Of a DNA stretch of 64,000 bases, positions 30,985 to 40,091 are shown piece by piece. The notes below the pieces were generated by a model. It was not told where the DNA came from. It ran no database searches and was given only the letters and a program-made list of their open reading frames with translations. The stretch's first letter is position 1; every line of letters begins with the position of its first letter. This DNA is from Nemertoderma westbladi (Eukaryota; Xenacoelomorpha; Nemertodermatida; Nemertodermatidae). Location: the NCBI GenBank assembly GCA_032718475.1, contig JAUCBJ010002152.1, forward strand, positions 1 through 64,000. Reading direction: 5' to 3'. Position numbers and translations under genes: made by a program.

Positions 30985-31035
30985 TGCCCTTTATAAGAGA
31001 TTTGAATATACATATTACTTGCGGTTGTCGAAAAG

Positions 31036-32127
31036 ATGCCTCGCAAGATGAAACCGATTTTAAGCCGAAGATTAGACAAAAAACTGTTAAGAATTTATTT
31101 AGATCCTTCATCCCCTGCGGGATTTGCAAGTGTTGCAAAATTAGCAAAAGCTGCAAACATCAAACCAGCGCAAGCCCAGAAATGGTTGAGCGGGCAAAAG
31201 ACATACACCCTTCACGCTCCACGTAGACAACATTATCCAACATCTAAAATATTTACGGGAGGCATAAAAGATATATATATGATAGATCTGGTAGATATGC
31301 AGCAATATAAATCGCAAAATAATAATTATAACTATATATTAACGTGCATTGATGCCTTCAGTCGGCTTGCTTTTGCCTATGCTATGAAAACAAAAAAGGG
31401 TGTTGAAATTATTAGTATATTGCAAAAAATATTCCAGAAAGGAAAACCAAACAGAATCGCCACAGATCAAGGTTCTGAGTTTCTAAATAAATCTGTAAGG
31501 AAATATTTAGATACGTTAGGTATACAGTATTACGTAATATATTCTGTGAATAAGGCGGCTATTGTCGAGAGATTCAACAGAACCTTAAAAACAAAGATGT
31601 TCAAAATTTTCACGCAAAGGGGAAATAATATTTGGATAAAAATTTTACCTAAGCTTATCTCGGCTTATAATAGGTCGTATCATAGGACAATAAAAATGAC
31701 ACCTATTGAAGTTAATAAATTTAATGAAACTGAATTAATGAATAGATTATATGGGAAATATAGACAGATAAATCACAAGAAAATAAAATTTAAAGTTGGA
31801 GATACAGTACGATTATCTATTGCTCGTACTGCTTTTGCTAAAGGCTATCGAGAACAATGGACACGTGAATTATTTATTATTCATCGTGTCAGGTTGGATA
31901 GAGTACCAGCGGTAATGTTCAATATTAAGGACAGCGCTGGAGCTATAATAAAGGGCTCATTTTATTCTCACGAACTCCAAAAGGTCCACCCGAATAGTAA
32001 TATTTATCTAGCAATTGACAAAAAAAATATTGGCAAACTTAAAGAGCGTGTACGCAATGGGAAGAAAGAATATTTAGTCCGATTCATCGGATCCAAGAAA
32101 CAGTCCTGGGTACAGCATATTCAATAA
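31036..32127 (+). CDS. Polinton integrase (retroviral-type DDE) with C-terminal chromodomain-like region (363 aa)
   Basis: The N-terminal 60 residues form a helical region with HTH character (ASVAKLAKAANIKPAQAQKW). The RVE core has its acidic triad at Asp84 (MIDLVDM), Asp144 (ATDQGSEF) and Glu178 (IVERFNRTLK). The C-terminal part includes a FKVGDTVRLS strand near 255, and the last 30 residues (KKEYLVRFIGSKKQSW) resemble a chromodomain, as in other Polinton integrases. The reading frame is complete. The enzyme inserts the linear genome into host DNA with a 6-bp stagger, consistent with the AAGGCG duplication seen here. Confidence 0.92.
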   Translation: MPRKMKPILSRRLDKKLLRIYLDPSSPAGFASVAKLAKAANIKPAQAQKWLSGQKTYTLHAPRRQHYPTSKIFTGGIKDIYMIDLVDMQQYKSQNNNYNYILTCIDAFSRLAFAYAMKTKKGVEIISILQKIFQKGKPNRIATDQGSEFLNKSVRKYLDTLGIQYYVIYSVNKAAIVERFNRTLKTKMFKIFTQRGNNIWIKILPKLISAYNRSYHRTIKMTPIEVNKFNETELMNRLYGKYRQINHKKIKFKVGDTVRLSIARTAFAKGYREQWTRELFIIHRVRLDRVPAVMFNIKDSAGAIIKGSFYSHELQKVHPNSNIYLAIDKKNIGKLKERVRNGKKEYLVRFIGSKKQSWVQHIQ

Positions 32128-32375
32128 GCTTAGGTTTATACTGTATATTAATTCATTTTGGTCGCATATGACCGTAATTAATCAATAATATTAACTCGAA
32201 TGATATTACTATATCTATAGTTCATCCGCTTTAAATAAAGCCAGTAAAATATTGATCCCTCGCATATACTGTAGAAGATGCGGCAATGAACGTGGTCACA
32301 GATGTCTATAATTTAACATTATACTGTATGTACAAAGGAGTCAAGTAGAGAGAGCGAGCTTAAATAATAATAATA

Positions 32376-33207
32376 ATGGCCACAGATACATATATCACTC
32401 TACTTTCAGATAGCTCATTGAACACTTATCCCAATAATAATCCTAGTGAGTTTACTGTTGATTTAGCTGAAGAATTATATATTGGTCCAAACGCCAAAAT
32501 TGGGTAAACAGTAATATTACGCTGCAAACTCAAATTTCGCTGTCAATCGGGGTAGATGCAAAAGATGCCAAATTATATAGTTTATTTTCTGGTATGCATA
32601 ACTCTATTCAAGTGATTATTGATGATATAAATAAACTGTTTAATTCTGAAGCGAAATATAGAGATTTCGAATTCATTTTTAATACAAATAATTCTAGAAT
32701 TAAATTTTAATTTCCTAAAAAGTTGAAAAAAATACAATTAAGTCTACGTGGTGATTTAATACAAATTCTAGGCTTAAAACCGTTATTGGATCGGAATCAT
32801 CTGGATATTCCGAATTGGGATATATACAGTACCACTACAGTAGATGAATTAAGCAATATAGAACAGCCGATATTAATTTTTAATTATAGCGGGCCAAAAA
32901 TTTCGGAAATTGGCATTTTAGATTTTCCAGCTCCCATAAATATAACACGTAATAAAGATACAATTTTCATATACACAGATATTATTAAGAGCTCATTTGT
33001 TGGCGACGCTTTAGCTCCACTCTTAAGAACCTGCCCTTTAACGCAATTAAATCGAAAATATATTAATCACGAATACGAGAGCATTTGCTATTACCCATTG
33101 TTGAATAAAAAACTAAAAACAATCTTAATTACTTTACGTGACGGCCAAGGCCAATTAATTAACTTCAGCGGAGGTCGCACTGTTATAACACTTAAGTTAA
33201 ATATATG
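32376..33207 (+). pseudogene. Penton-like minor structural protein, paralogue 1, broken
   Basis: The start (MATDTYITLLSDSSLNTYP) and end (LITLRDGQGQLINFSGG, then TLKLNI) match the design of the next gene, a family found throughout Polintons and often regarded as a jelly-roll vertex or minor capsid protein. It has a frameshift near 32,500 (stop at 32,505-32,507) and an in-frame TAA at 32,708-32,710. A SINE lies at its C-terminal end, after codon TLKLNI. About 280 codons originally. Family assignment is by pattern recall. Confidence 0.65.
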
Positions 33208-33470
33208 TCGCAGTGTCCGAGTGGATACGGCGCCTGAACTGCTTACACAATAGTGTTTGGAGGCGCAGGTTCGAATCTGACTAAAGGCTGTAGAAATTTC
33301 GCACTGTTGTGTCCCTAGGCAAGACACTTTAGACATTAGTGCCAACGTCAACCCAGCGGTATAATGGGAACCTGGCTTTGCTGGGGTAATGATAATAAAA
33401 GCGCTTTGAGTATGCTGAGCGTAGAAAAGCGCTATATAAATAACCAATATTATTATTATTATTATTAATA
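33208..33470 (+). mobile_element. tRNA-Leu-derived SINE
   Basis: A pol III A box (TGTCCGAGTGG at 33,215) and B box (GGTTCGAATCT at 33,268-33,278) lie in a leucine-tRNA-like head with a long variable arm. A conserved body follows (CTAGGCAAGACACTTTA near 33,316). The tail has AAGCGCTTTGAG and AAAAGCGCTATATAAAT, ending in (ATT)n. It inserted into the last codons of the gene at 32,376. The target duplication is short or obscured. Confidence 0.85.
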
Positions 33471-33483
33471 CGGGGTGGCGGTG

Positions 33484-34329
33484 ATGGATGAGTTCTACGT
33501 TAGACTACCAAGTAATTCCTGTCCAATTGATTTTCCCCGCAATAGCGCTAGTAATTATCAGATAAATTTCCACGGCGCCTTACCTATAAATCCAAACGAA
33601 AACTGGGTGGTAGGTATAAAAAGTATATTTTACTTAGCAACGTTGCCGTCCATGTATAACAATGTAGAGAATGTTATTTTATTAAAAAAAGGAAAAAAAA
33701 ATTTTGAGGATACACTTCCATCCGGTTTGTTCTACAGTATCAATGACATTATAGATTATTTTAACACGGGGGCGTTGAAAGATAAATTACAAATAGTTGA
33801 AAATACTCAGCAAAATAGGTTGCAATTTATTTTAGGGAAAACTGTGCGAGAGTTATTTATAGGTCAACAATTAGCCTATTATTTTGGAATTACTGAAAAT
33901 AATCTCGGCGCGAATTTAAATCCAAATTTTAAAATTATTTTGAAGACGAAAAATAATATAAAGGGTTATTTAATAAAGGTTATCGGAAATGGAGAAAAAG
34001 CTTACCAGATGGTATTTTTATGCCCTCAACCACCCAATTCTATTCCAGAACCTAAGTCGAACATGTACGTGACTACTAATATAATTGAAAATGAATATAT
34101 TAACGATTTTGGTTTAGCTTTACTTCGTCGTGTTGCGATACCTGATGATGTGAAATATGGTAGCGTAATAAATAAAGAATTTGTCAAGGATACAATTCAT
34201 TATATCTCTGTAAAAAAATCATATAAGATAACATACATTCATATTGAAATAACAGACAAAGAAGGAAAAGATTTGAATTTTGAATACGGGACAACATCTA
34301 TTACATTACACTTTAAACGTATAAATTAA
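33484..34329 (+). CDS. Penton-like minor structural protein, paralogue 2 (about 281 aa)
   Basis: Intact. The start ATG at 33,484 gives MDEFYVRLPSN, the usual N-terminus of this Polinton family. An upstream in-frame GTG at 33,475 is less likely. Recognisable blocks are NWVVGIKSIFY near 45, LPSGLFYSINDIIDYF near 85, a YVTTNIIENEYI strand near 200, and an end with THIHIEITDKEG-like and TSITLHFKRIN strands. The beta-rich pattern fits a capsid jelly roll. It overlaps the tail of paralogue 1 and is followed after one base by the next gene. Confidence 0.7.
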   Translation: MDEFYVRLPSNSCPIDFPRNSASNYQINFHGALPINPNENWVVGIKSIFYLATLPSMYNNVENVILLKKGKKNFEDTLPSGLFYSINDIIDYFNTGALKDKLQIVENTQQNRLQFILGKTVRELFIGQQLAYYFGITENNLGANLNPNFKIILKTKNNIKGYLIKVIGNGEKAYQMVFLCPQPPNSIPEPKSNMYVTTNIIENEYINDFGLALLRRVAIPDDVKYGSVINKEFVKDTIHYISVKKSYKITYIHIEITDKEGKDLNFEYGTTSITLHFKRIN

Positions 34330-34330
34330 A

Positions 34331-34894
34331 ATGGATTCTGATTTATTTCAAAGATACAGTATACCTCAATATGGTGGTTCAGACTCTAATCTTGCTGTTT
34401 TTAAAGGTGGTAGAAGTACCAGAGGTTCGACGCAAGTTCCTGTTTTTCGAGGTGGTTCATATATTGACCCTTACGGTCAACAAATTGGCACATTTGGTCC
34501 AAACTTAAAACAATGTCGTTTTCAGCGTTATCGTAGAGGTATGCGGGCAAATCAACACGGAGAAGGTATATTTACAGACGCCTTATCGACATTGAAAAAA
34601 TTTGGTAAGCCATTAGCTAAAAAAGTTTTACAGAAAGCTTTACCATTTACCACAAAATTTATGAGACAACACGTAATACCAAAAGGTAAGCGGGTCTTAC
34701 ATCAGCAGGCTAATACGGTTATTAATAAAGCATTAAATAAAATGAAACCGTCAACAAGGTCAGTTGTAGAAAAAGTTTATAGAGATTTAAAGCGATCCGC
34801 TAGACCAATGTCTATGAACATACATCATCGACGTAGTAATAAAAATAAAAAAATAAAGGGTAAACTGAAACACTGCGAAAAAAGTATTTTTTAA
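34331..34894 (+). CDS. Basic virion core/capsid-associated protein (187 aa)
   Basis: Starts one base after the preceding stop. The N-terminus has short repeats rich in Gly and Tyr/Phe (FKGGRSTRGS, FRGGSYIDP). The middle (residues about 75-150) is a basic helical region with KKFGKPLAKKVLQKALPF, resembling the amphipathic stretches of adenovirus-type minor core proteins. The C-terminus is strongly basic. This is the usual position of the Polinton gene between penton and major capsid. DNA-binding or membrane-active function is inferred from composition. Confidence 0.55.
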   Translation: MDSDLFQRYSIPQYGGSDSNLAVFKGGRSTRGSTQVPVFRGGSYIDPYGQQIGTFGPNLKQCRFQRYRRGMRANQHGEGIFTDALSTLKKFGKPLAKKVLQKALPFTTKFMRQHVIPKGKRVLHQQANTVINKALNKMKPSTRSVVEKVYRDLKRSARPMSMNIHHRRSNKNKKIKGKLKHCEKSIF

Positions 34895-34896
34895 TA

Positions 34897-36155
34897 ATGT
34901 CAATTATTAAGGAATTAGATTTATTTTCTTCACAGCCAATACAGACTGAATTTAAAGCAAAGCATTATGAAACAATTTACCCCGTATCTAATCTCAGAAG
35001 TGAATCTAGGGAGGTCACGTCCTTGTACCGAGATCCAATGAATTCTATACGAAACTGCAAGACGCGTTATTAATTACAAAATGTACTGTACGCTGGGATA
35101 GACGACTTGAAAACTCCCATATTTATATGCTGAATTACCCCGCTGAAACTATGTGGAGTGATATTAAAATAGACCTTAATGAGAAGCAGGTTGAAAATAG
35201 CAATAACCATTATTTCTACAAGTCGTACTTATCCAATTTATTATTTACAACTTACGAGGATAAAAATGGGCTACTGGGTGCGGGTGGCTTTCATCAACCT
35301 TTATCTGAGCACGGAAATGAAATTGATCCCGGCGCGCATCCTATTGCCGATGCCTTTAGTAAACAAATGCAATTTGTAAGTGGATTGACAATTGATTTTG
35401 ATACTGAAACTAAAATAATACAACCCGGGTATGATTTAAGAATGCATTTTAGAAAAGTATCAAATTCGTTTATTTTTAAAATCACTCCAAACGCAAACGC
35501 TGTGACAAATCTTCGACTAGAATTAGATGAAATAAAGATTCTAATCCCTAGAATGGAGGTTAATCCTGTAATAGAAAGCAGTCACCTAAAAGGTTTAGAG
35601 AGTTACGATATTGAATATCAATTTCAAAAAAAGGAGGTGACAACATTTACTATTCCCGCTCAAACCACAAATTACACCCAAACAAACATATTTGATGGTA
35701 AATAACCCAAATTAGTTATTATTGGCTTCATAACAAATAACGCTTATTCGGGAGAATTAATTAGCAATCCCTTGAAATTTGAACATTTTAACCTTAGACG
35801 CGCGGAACTGATTGTAGACGGTCTTCCAGTAGGGGGTGTAATATACGAGCCTAATTTTACAGATGGAACATATATTTTTGAGTATACTCAATTAATGAAG
35901 AACATTAATACATATATTAACGGTTATGGAGGTAATAATATAGACCATGAAACCTACTTAGGTAATTGCCCCATGCTATCCTGGGACCTAACCGCCGACG
36001 GCTACGTTAGAGATCCGCAACCGTCGATATATACTAACGGCCAATTAAAATTAAGATTTGCCGAACCGTTGGTTGAAACCATAAATGTAATCGTTTTTAA
36101 TATTTATGATCAATCATTAAGTTTAAATAGCAGGAAAGAAATACATATCGATTAA
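34897..36155 (+). pseudogene. Major capsid protein (double jelly-roll, Polinton type), broken
   Basis: The start MSIIKELDLFSSQPIQTEF and later blocks match the Polinton capsid family often labelled F54H12.2-like in animal genomes. Recognisable blocks are a TYEDKNGLLGAGG-type loop, HFRKVSNSFIF, LVIIGFITNNAY, NPLKFEHFN and VGGVIYEPNF. These proteins form pseudo-hexameric trimers. The gene has a frameshift between about 35,000 and 35,040 and an in-frame TAA at 35,703-35,705. The downstream part (35,772-36,155) remains in the same frame. About 415 codons originally. It follows the basic protein by two bases and precedes the protease by two. Confidence 0.85.
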
Positions 36156-36157
36156 GT

Positions 36158-36610
36158 ATGTTATCTACAGAGGACCTTGATATGTTTCCAGTGGGTGGTC
36201 ACTATTTGGGCGCGTTTCCAGCTAATAAATTACCTAAATTAGATAATAATAAGCGGCAGGATTATGGCTTGATAGTAAATACCAATAAAGAGCATCTGCC
36301 TGGGATTCATTGGATCGCGATATATATACGAGATAATGAGGCCGAAGTATTTGACTCGTTTGGACCAAAATATCCAAACAGATGCATTGAAAAATGGCTT
36401 GAGAAAAATTCCGCAAGGTGGCGTACTACTCGCAAACAATTTCAAAACCCAAGGAGGACCACATGTGGTCTGTACTGTCTGTATTATTTGGTAAATCGTA
36501 TTCACACAATCTATCCAATGAGAGCGTTTACAAATAATGTGGAAATAAATGAAATAATATTATATAAATGGCTTGTTAATTATTATAAAATAAACCAACA
36601 TGCGTTGTAA
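36158..36610 (+). CDS. Adenain-type cysteine protease (150 aa)
   Basis: Catalytic residues in the order of adenovirus protease are visible: His51 in GIHWIAIYI, Asp66 in EVFDSFG, Gln94 or 96 in RKQFQNP, and Cys103 in TTCGLYCLYY. The motif TCGxYC is diagnostic for this Ulp1-related family. It would cleave capsid and core proteins during maturation. The frame is intact and starts two bases after the capsid gene stop. Confidence 0.92.
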   Translation: MLSTEDLDMFPVGGHYLGAFPANKLPKLDNNKRQDYGLIVNTNKEHLPGIHWIAIYIRDNEAEVFDSFGPKYPNRCIEKWLEKNSARWRTTRKQFQNPRRTTCGLYCLYYLVNRIHTIYPMRAFTNNVEINEIILYKWLVNYYKINQHAL

Positions 36611-36645
36611 TTAATCATTTAGCTTGCTTTTGTTTATCAGATAAA

Positions 36646-37246
36646 ATGGATAATATTATTTTTGTTGATTTTCAATATTATAAGATAGACAATAAGGAGT
36701 ATCCGGTAGTATTTAAAGAATGTGCAATATACGATTCTAATTACACCAAAACTAATGTTAAAGATGTTTTTAATTAAAGGCCCGTCTAATATTAAGTTAT
36801 CAGCTTTAGATGCAGCTCACGTAAACAATTTACGGGATATGACTTCTCACTTGCCCTGGGACTACGGGGACATTTCTCAAGATGACTTTAAAAAATATAT
36901 GAAGAGACATTTAAAATATAAAAAAAACATTCATGTATTTGGGTTGCTGAAGCGGGCAATATTAGTTTCCCAACTCGATGTTCTCGAGCCAAATTCGGTG
37001 GAGAAATTGGGAATATATAAGCAATATCACGATTATTTAACGCCTTGTCGATTTCACGACCGATTCACTACAGTGGAAAGTAAATGCACGTTTCACTTAA
37101 ACATAAGGGATAACTGTCTGCGATACTGCTCAGCAAAACGCGTTGGGGGGTATGAGGCTCTACACTTTTTCATGAGAAAGCGTTTAACTGCGACTGATGA
37201 TGATGATAAACAGAAAGAAATAACTGCGGTGGAAGATGTACTGTAG
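36646..37246 (+). pseudogene. DFQ-family Polinton protein, frameshifted
   Basis: An ATG at 36,646 gives MDNIIFVDFQYYKID, then the frame stops at 36,775-36,777. The other frame continues from about 36,722 with LIKGPSNIKLSALDAAHVNN, a WDYGDISQDDFKKYMKRHL block and INVFGL-like strand to 37,246. A protein that begins with VDFQ and continues this way is common in Polinton neighbourhoods and in scattered host copies. The order recalls an RNase H or DnaQ-like fold, but I cannot confirm catalytic residues. The shift is between 36,722 and 36,777. Confidence 0.55.
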
Positions 37247-38446
37247 GTTTACTCTAAGCATGTAATGTAATGTGATGGGATAATATAATTGTTTTAATGT
37301 CAATAAAAATAATAAAAACATTAAAATCTATTTTTTATATCTCAGTTTGACTAAAGGTGTAGGGCTTAAGTTTACACACACACACATACACATACACCCC
37401 GCACCTACCGGTAGCCGGCGGTTGTATCAGAGTTTAACTACCAGTAGCTAGCTGATTTTACTACATATGCCAACAACGCTAAACTGTAGAACGGCAGAAT
37501 GGCCCCGACAGCAACCACAGAGCTTTAGCGTTACCGGTACCGTACTTACTAATAATAAAATTAAATTAAGTCGACATGCGGGTTCGTGAATACAGCATTA
37601 GAGGAGGCCCACCTAACAATAGGCCTACTGGTACCGGCACGGTAGCACTCTTGTACCTGTATAATTGGATAGCGCAAGAGCATGCTGGTTTCTTTGATTT
37701 AAGGATTAGGCTATTACACTTGAATGCTTCCAATTTTCTGTTTACAACTTTAATTGGTCTAATCTACATTACTGCGTGCTACTGTTGCATAGGTAAGCCT
37801 ATACAGCTATAGTTAACTTTATGCGGGGGCCCTTTTTCGCATGTTGACCCAATATGGTTTACGGATAGGTAAGGTACACCTTCATTCGGTTAGGCATATA
37901 GGCCTAATGACTACTCCTCAACTGAAAGCTGACTACCTCACAGACACAATAGGTGTAGTTAGGTACCGGTAGCGCTATTGGACCTATAAAATCCCCTCGC
38001 ACTCTCTGTTACTAACTTTCAACATTCACTTTATGTTGTATGCTATACCGTTAACTTTTAGTCAGGAACCCCATCATTCAACCAGTCATATAATGGCTCC
38101 ACGCGGATACAATAGGTGTGGCCCGCAGTATACCTAACTAAGCCTATATAAAATCCACCACATTCTCTGTTACTAACATTCACTCTATGTTGACGGGGGC
38201 CTATATAAAACATAGTTAGTTTATTTATGTATTCGCTTTTTTTTTAAATTAGATATAAAATAGACTGATAACATTTAATGAGTTGAAATTTGAAGTTCTC
38301 TCCAACTGTTACAATCAGACAGGAACACTGGTCACAATTTGACAAATTTAGTAGGTACCGGTAGGGGCTAATTAAGACAGTAACTAACATTTAATCGATC
38401 AGTCAGTCAGTTCAGTTAGTCAGTATCGATAAATCTCTTCTCATTA
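37247..38446. other. Central noncoding region of the Polinton between convergent blocks
   Basis: The rightward genes end at 37,246 and the leftward ones begin at 38,833. The gap has a (CA)n tract (37,374-37,398) and many TAGGCCTA/TACCGGTA words. A tandem repeat of about 160 bp carries TATA-like boxes. An open frame at 37,576-37,812 shows no family features. Confidence 0.5.
37983..38220 (+). promoter_or_regulatory. Duplicated TATA-like elements
   Basis: CCTATAAAATCC (37,983) and CCTATATAAAATCC (38,142) are each followed by CTCTGTTACTAAC and TTCACTYTATGTTG at the same spacing. A third CCTATATAAAA lies at 38,200. If used, they would direct plus-strand transcription, away from the nearest leftward gene. 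Confidence 0.35.
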
Positions 38447-38833
38447 CTAGTACCATTTATAAATTAGTTGCTGTTGCTGCAGTTCCAGTTCCGGTTGCGG
38501 TTGTGAATGTGTCACAACAACATCATTATCATCATCGCTCCATGGGTTGTTTGGGGGTAACATTGGATTTGTTATACCATCCTCCCAATTTTCTTGAGAA
38601 ATTATACCACCTGTATGAATTTCGCTATCGCTGGGTTGAATTCTCACATTTAATGTGAAATTTTTCATTGTTTTAAAATCTGTTATTTCGTTTCCTCTGT
38701 TATTTTTAATTTCTATATGGAATTTGCCATCTTCAAGTTTCATATTAATGTCGACTATATTTGCCGCTTGAAGGTATACATCACCAGCTTCAAGATCGAA
38801 TTTCATAGAACAACTTGTCACACTTGCTGTCAT
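38447..38833 (-). CDS. Polinton protein of unknown function (128 aa)
   Basis: ATG at 38,833 on the minus strand, intact. The first 85 residues have alternating strands (SMKFDLEAGDVYLQAANIVD). The C-terminus is acidic, then Gln/Pro-rich. No motif is recognised. It is the last gene of the leftward block. Confidence 0.5.
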   Translation of the reverse strand: MTASVTSCSMKFDLEAGDVYLQAANIVDINMKLEDGKFHIEIKNNRGNEITDFKTMKNFTLNVRIQPSDSEIHTGGIISQENWEDGITNPMLPPNNPWSDDDNDVVVTHSQPQPELELQQQQLIYKWY

Positions 38834-39509
38834 TTTACTGTTACAGGTTGGTTATATATAGTACAGTAGTATAGTTTAAGCTAGAGTATACCGGTATTTG
38901 TTTTTTTTTTATTTTGGTTAACAAAATTATAGTTCACTGTTAGAAAAATTGAGTTTATATATATTTTTGTAGAGGGTCGCAGATGTGTACATTACAAAAT
39001 TCACATAGTTAACAAAATGCACAGCATAAACCTTTCCCATTCGGATTAGCGATATATGCTCTGTTCATTGTTCTATTCTGAATGTAGGGAGATGCATAGC
39101 GGATGTTTTAATGATATGTACCGGTATACAGACTAGTAACAGATAGGATGGCATCGTCTTTGACTATGAATACCAGCACATAGCCCTAAACTTTTCTCAC
39201 CGAGCTTAGCGATGCCCACCACACACACACACTCACTCTCATAAGTAACAGATGCGCTATTGTGGCTCACTCGTGAGCAACAATGCCAAGTTAGCTAGCT
39301 AGCTAGCCGCGGCTGCTGAGTATACTATGCCTACTTGAGTGTTACAAGAAACAATCGCTCTACTGAAGTTAATTTCCCCTCAAACTAGTTGTTGATTTTA
39401 AAAAAATATTCATAAATTTCTTCACCCTTCAATTTAATATATATATTTTACAGTAAAAATCTCCACCACCAAACAGCAACAACAACAATAAATTTCACTC
39501 GTACCGGTA
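38834..39509. other. Noncoding spacer in the Polinton
   Basis: Includes a (CTAG)n-like tract (39,293-39,308) and a short CA run (39,221-39,232). Two loosely similar segments with TTAGCGAT lie near 39,045 and 39,205. No gene seen. Confidence 0.5.
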
Positions 39510-40091
39510 CTAATTATATTTTACATCAAAAACCCCCACACCAAACAATAATAAATTATTAACCAGCTTGTTGAAAATAGGATAATATATATGAAATTTA
39601 AACGGGGAACACATTAATGTACATTTACCAGTGTAGAAACAGCAAACAACAACAATATTATTTATTCTGACTTTACAGTTATTGAATATTTCAGGGTCAT
39701 ATGAAATTTCTAGTTTAACATTATCAAATATAACATAAAACCCGATATTATTTATAAGTAACCTATAAATTACAGTATCGATACTAAAAATATAAGTACA
39801 CAAATTGATTGATTTAAAAATCAAATTAATGTTTGTTTTTTCTAATATATGTTTTTTCACTTTATTAAAATTATATTTTCTACCGAGAATTGTTATTCGT
39901 CCATTTGTAAACATTAATATGGTTGCACCAAATACCTTATATATAAACTGATTAGGTTTGAGTACAATTTTACCATTCAATTGCTTTTTTAATTCTTTCA
40001 AATTAAGTCCATAAATAATCTGCTTACAACTTATATTTTTATTTACTATTTGATAATTCATCATCAACACTGTCGTCTTTTGGTTCTTCAT
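39510..40091 (-). CDS. Candidate TATA-binding-protein homologue (193 aa)
   Basis: The protein shows two related halves in the order of the TBP core. Half 1 (residues about 12-83) has NYQIVNKNISC, then KPNQFIYKVF, then ATILMFTNGRITILGRK, paralleling the TBP NIV...P..F..V....T.LIF.SGK...TGAK series. Half 2 (about 88-180) has ISYDPEIF, then NNIVVVCCFYTGKCTL, then an IYYPIFNKL helix, paralleling YEPELF...IVLLIF.SGKVVLTGAK...I...F. Divergence is high and several DNA-contacting positions look changed. The gene is intact and overlaps the 3' end of the DNA polymerase gene by about 50 bp in another frame. If correct it would act at viral promoters. I have no alignment to confirm. Confidence 0.6.
   Translation of the reverse strand: MKNQKTTVLMMNYQIVNKNISCKQIIYGLNLKELKKQLNGKIVLKPNQFIYKVFGATILMFTNGRITILGRKYNFNKVKKHILEKTNINLIFKSINLCTYIFSIDTVIYRLLINNIGFYVIFDNVKLEISYDPEIFNNCKVRINNIVVVCCFYTGKCTLMCSPFKFHIYYPIFNKLVNNLLLFGVGVFDVKYN

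Larger units (their letters stand above)
28612..31418 (+). repeat. Tandem duplication, copy 2
   Basis: Second copy of 25,782-28,588. The 23 bases between copies (28,589-28,611) match neither copy in register and contain ACTATATTATTAGT, which echoes flanking ATTAGTAT, as if copied during end joining. Confidence 0.95.

Noticed and set aside
33208-33290. A functional tRNA-Leu gene
   Set aside because: A and B boxes are present, but the acceptor stem does not close and the sequence continues into a SINE body and (ATT)n tail.
37576-37812. 78-aa frame in the central Polinton gap
   Set aside because: It has an odd composition from TAGGCCTA/ACCGGTAC-rich DNA and no family features.
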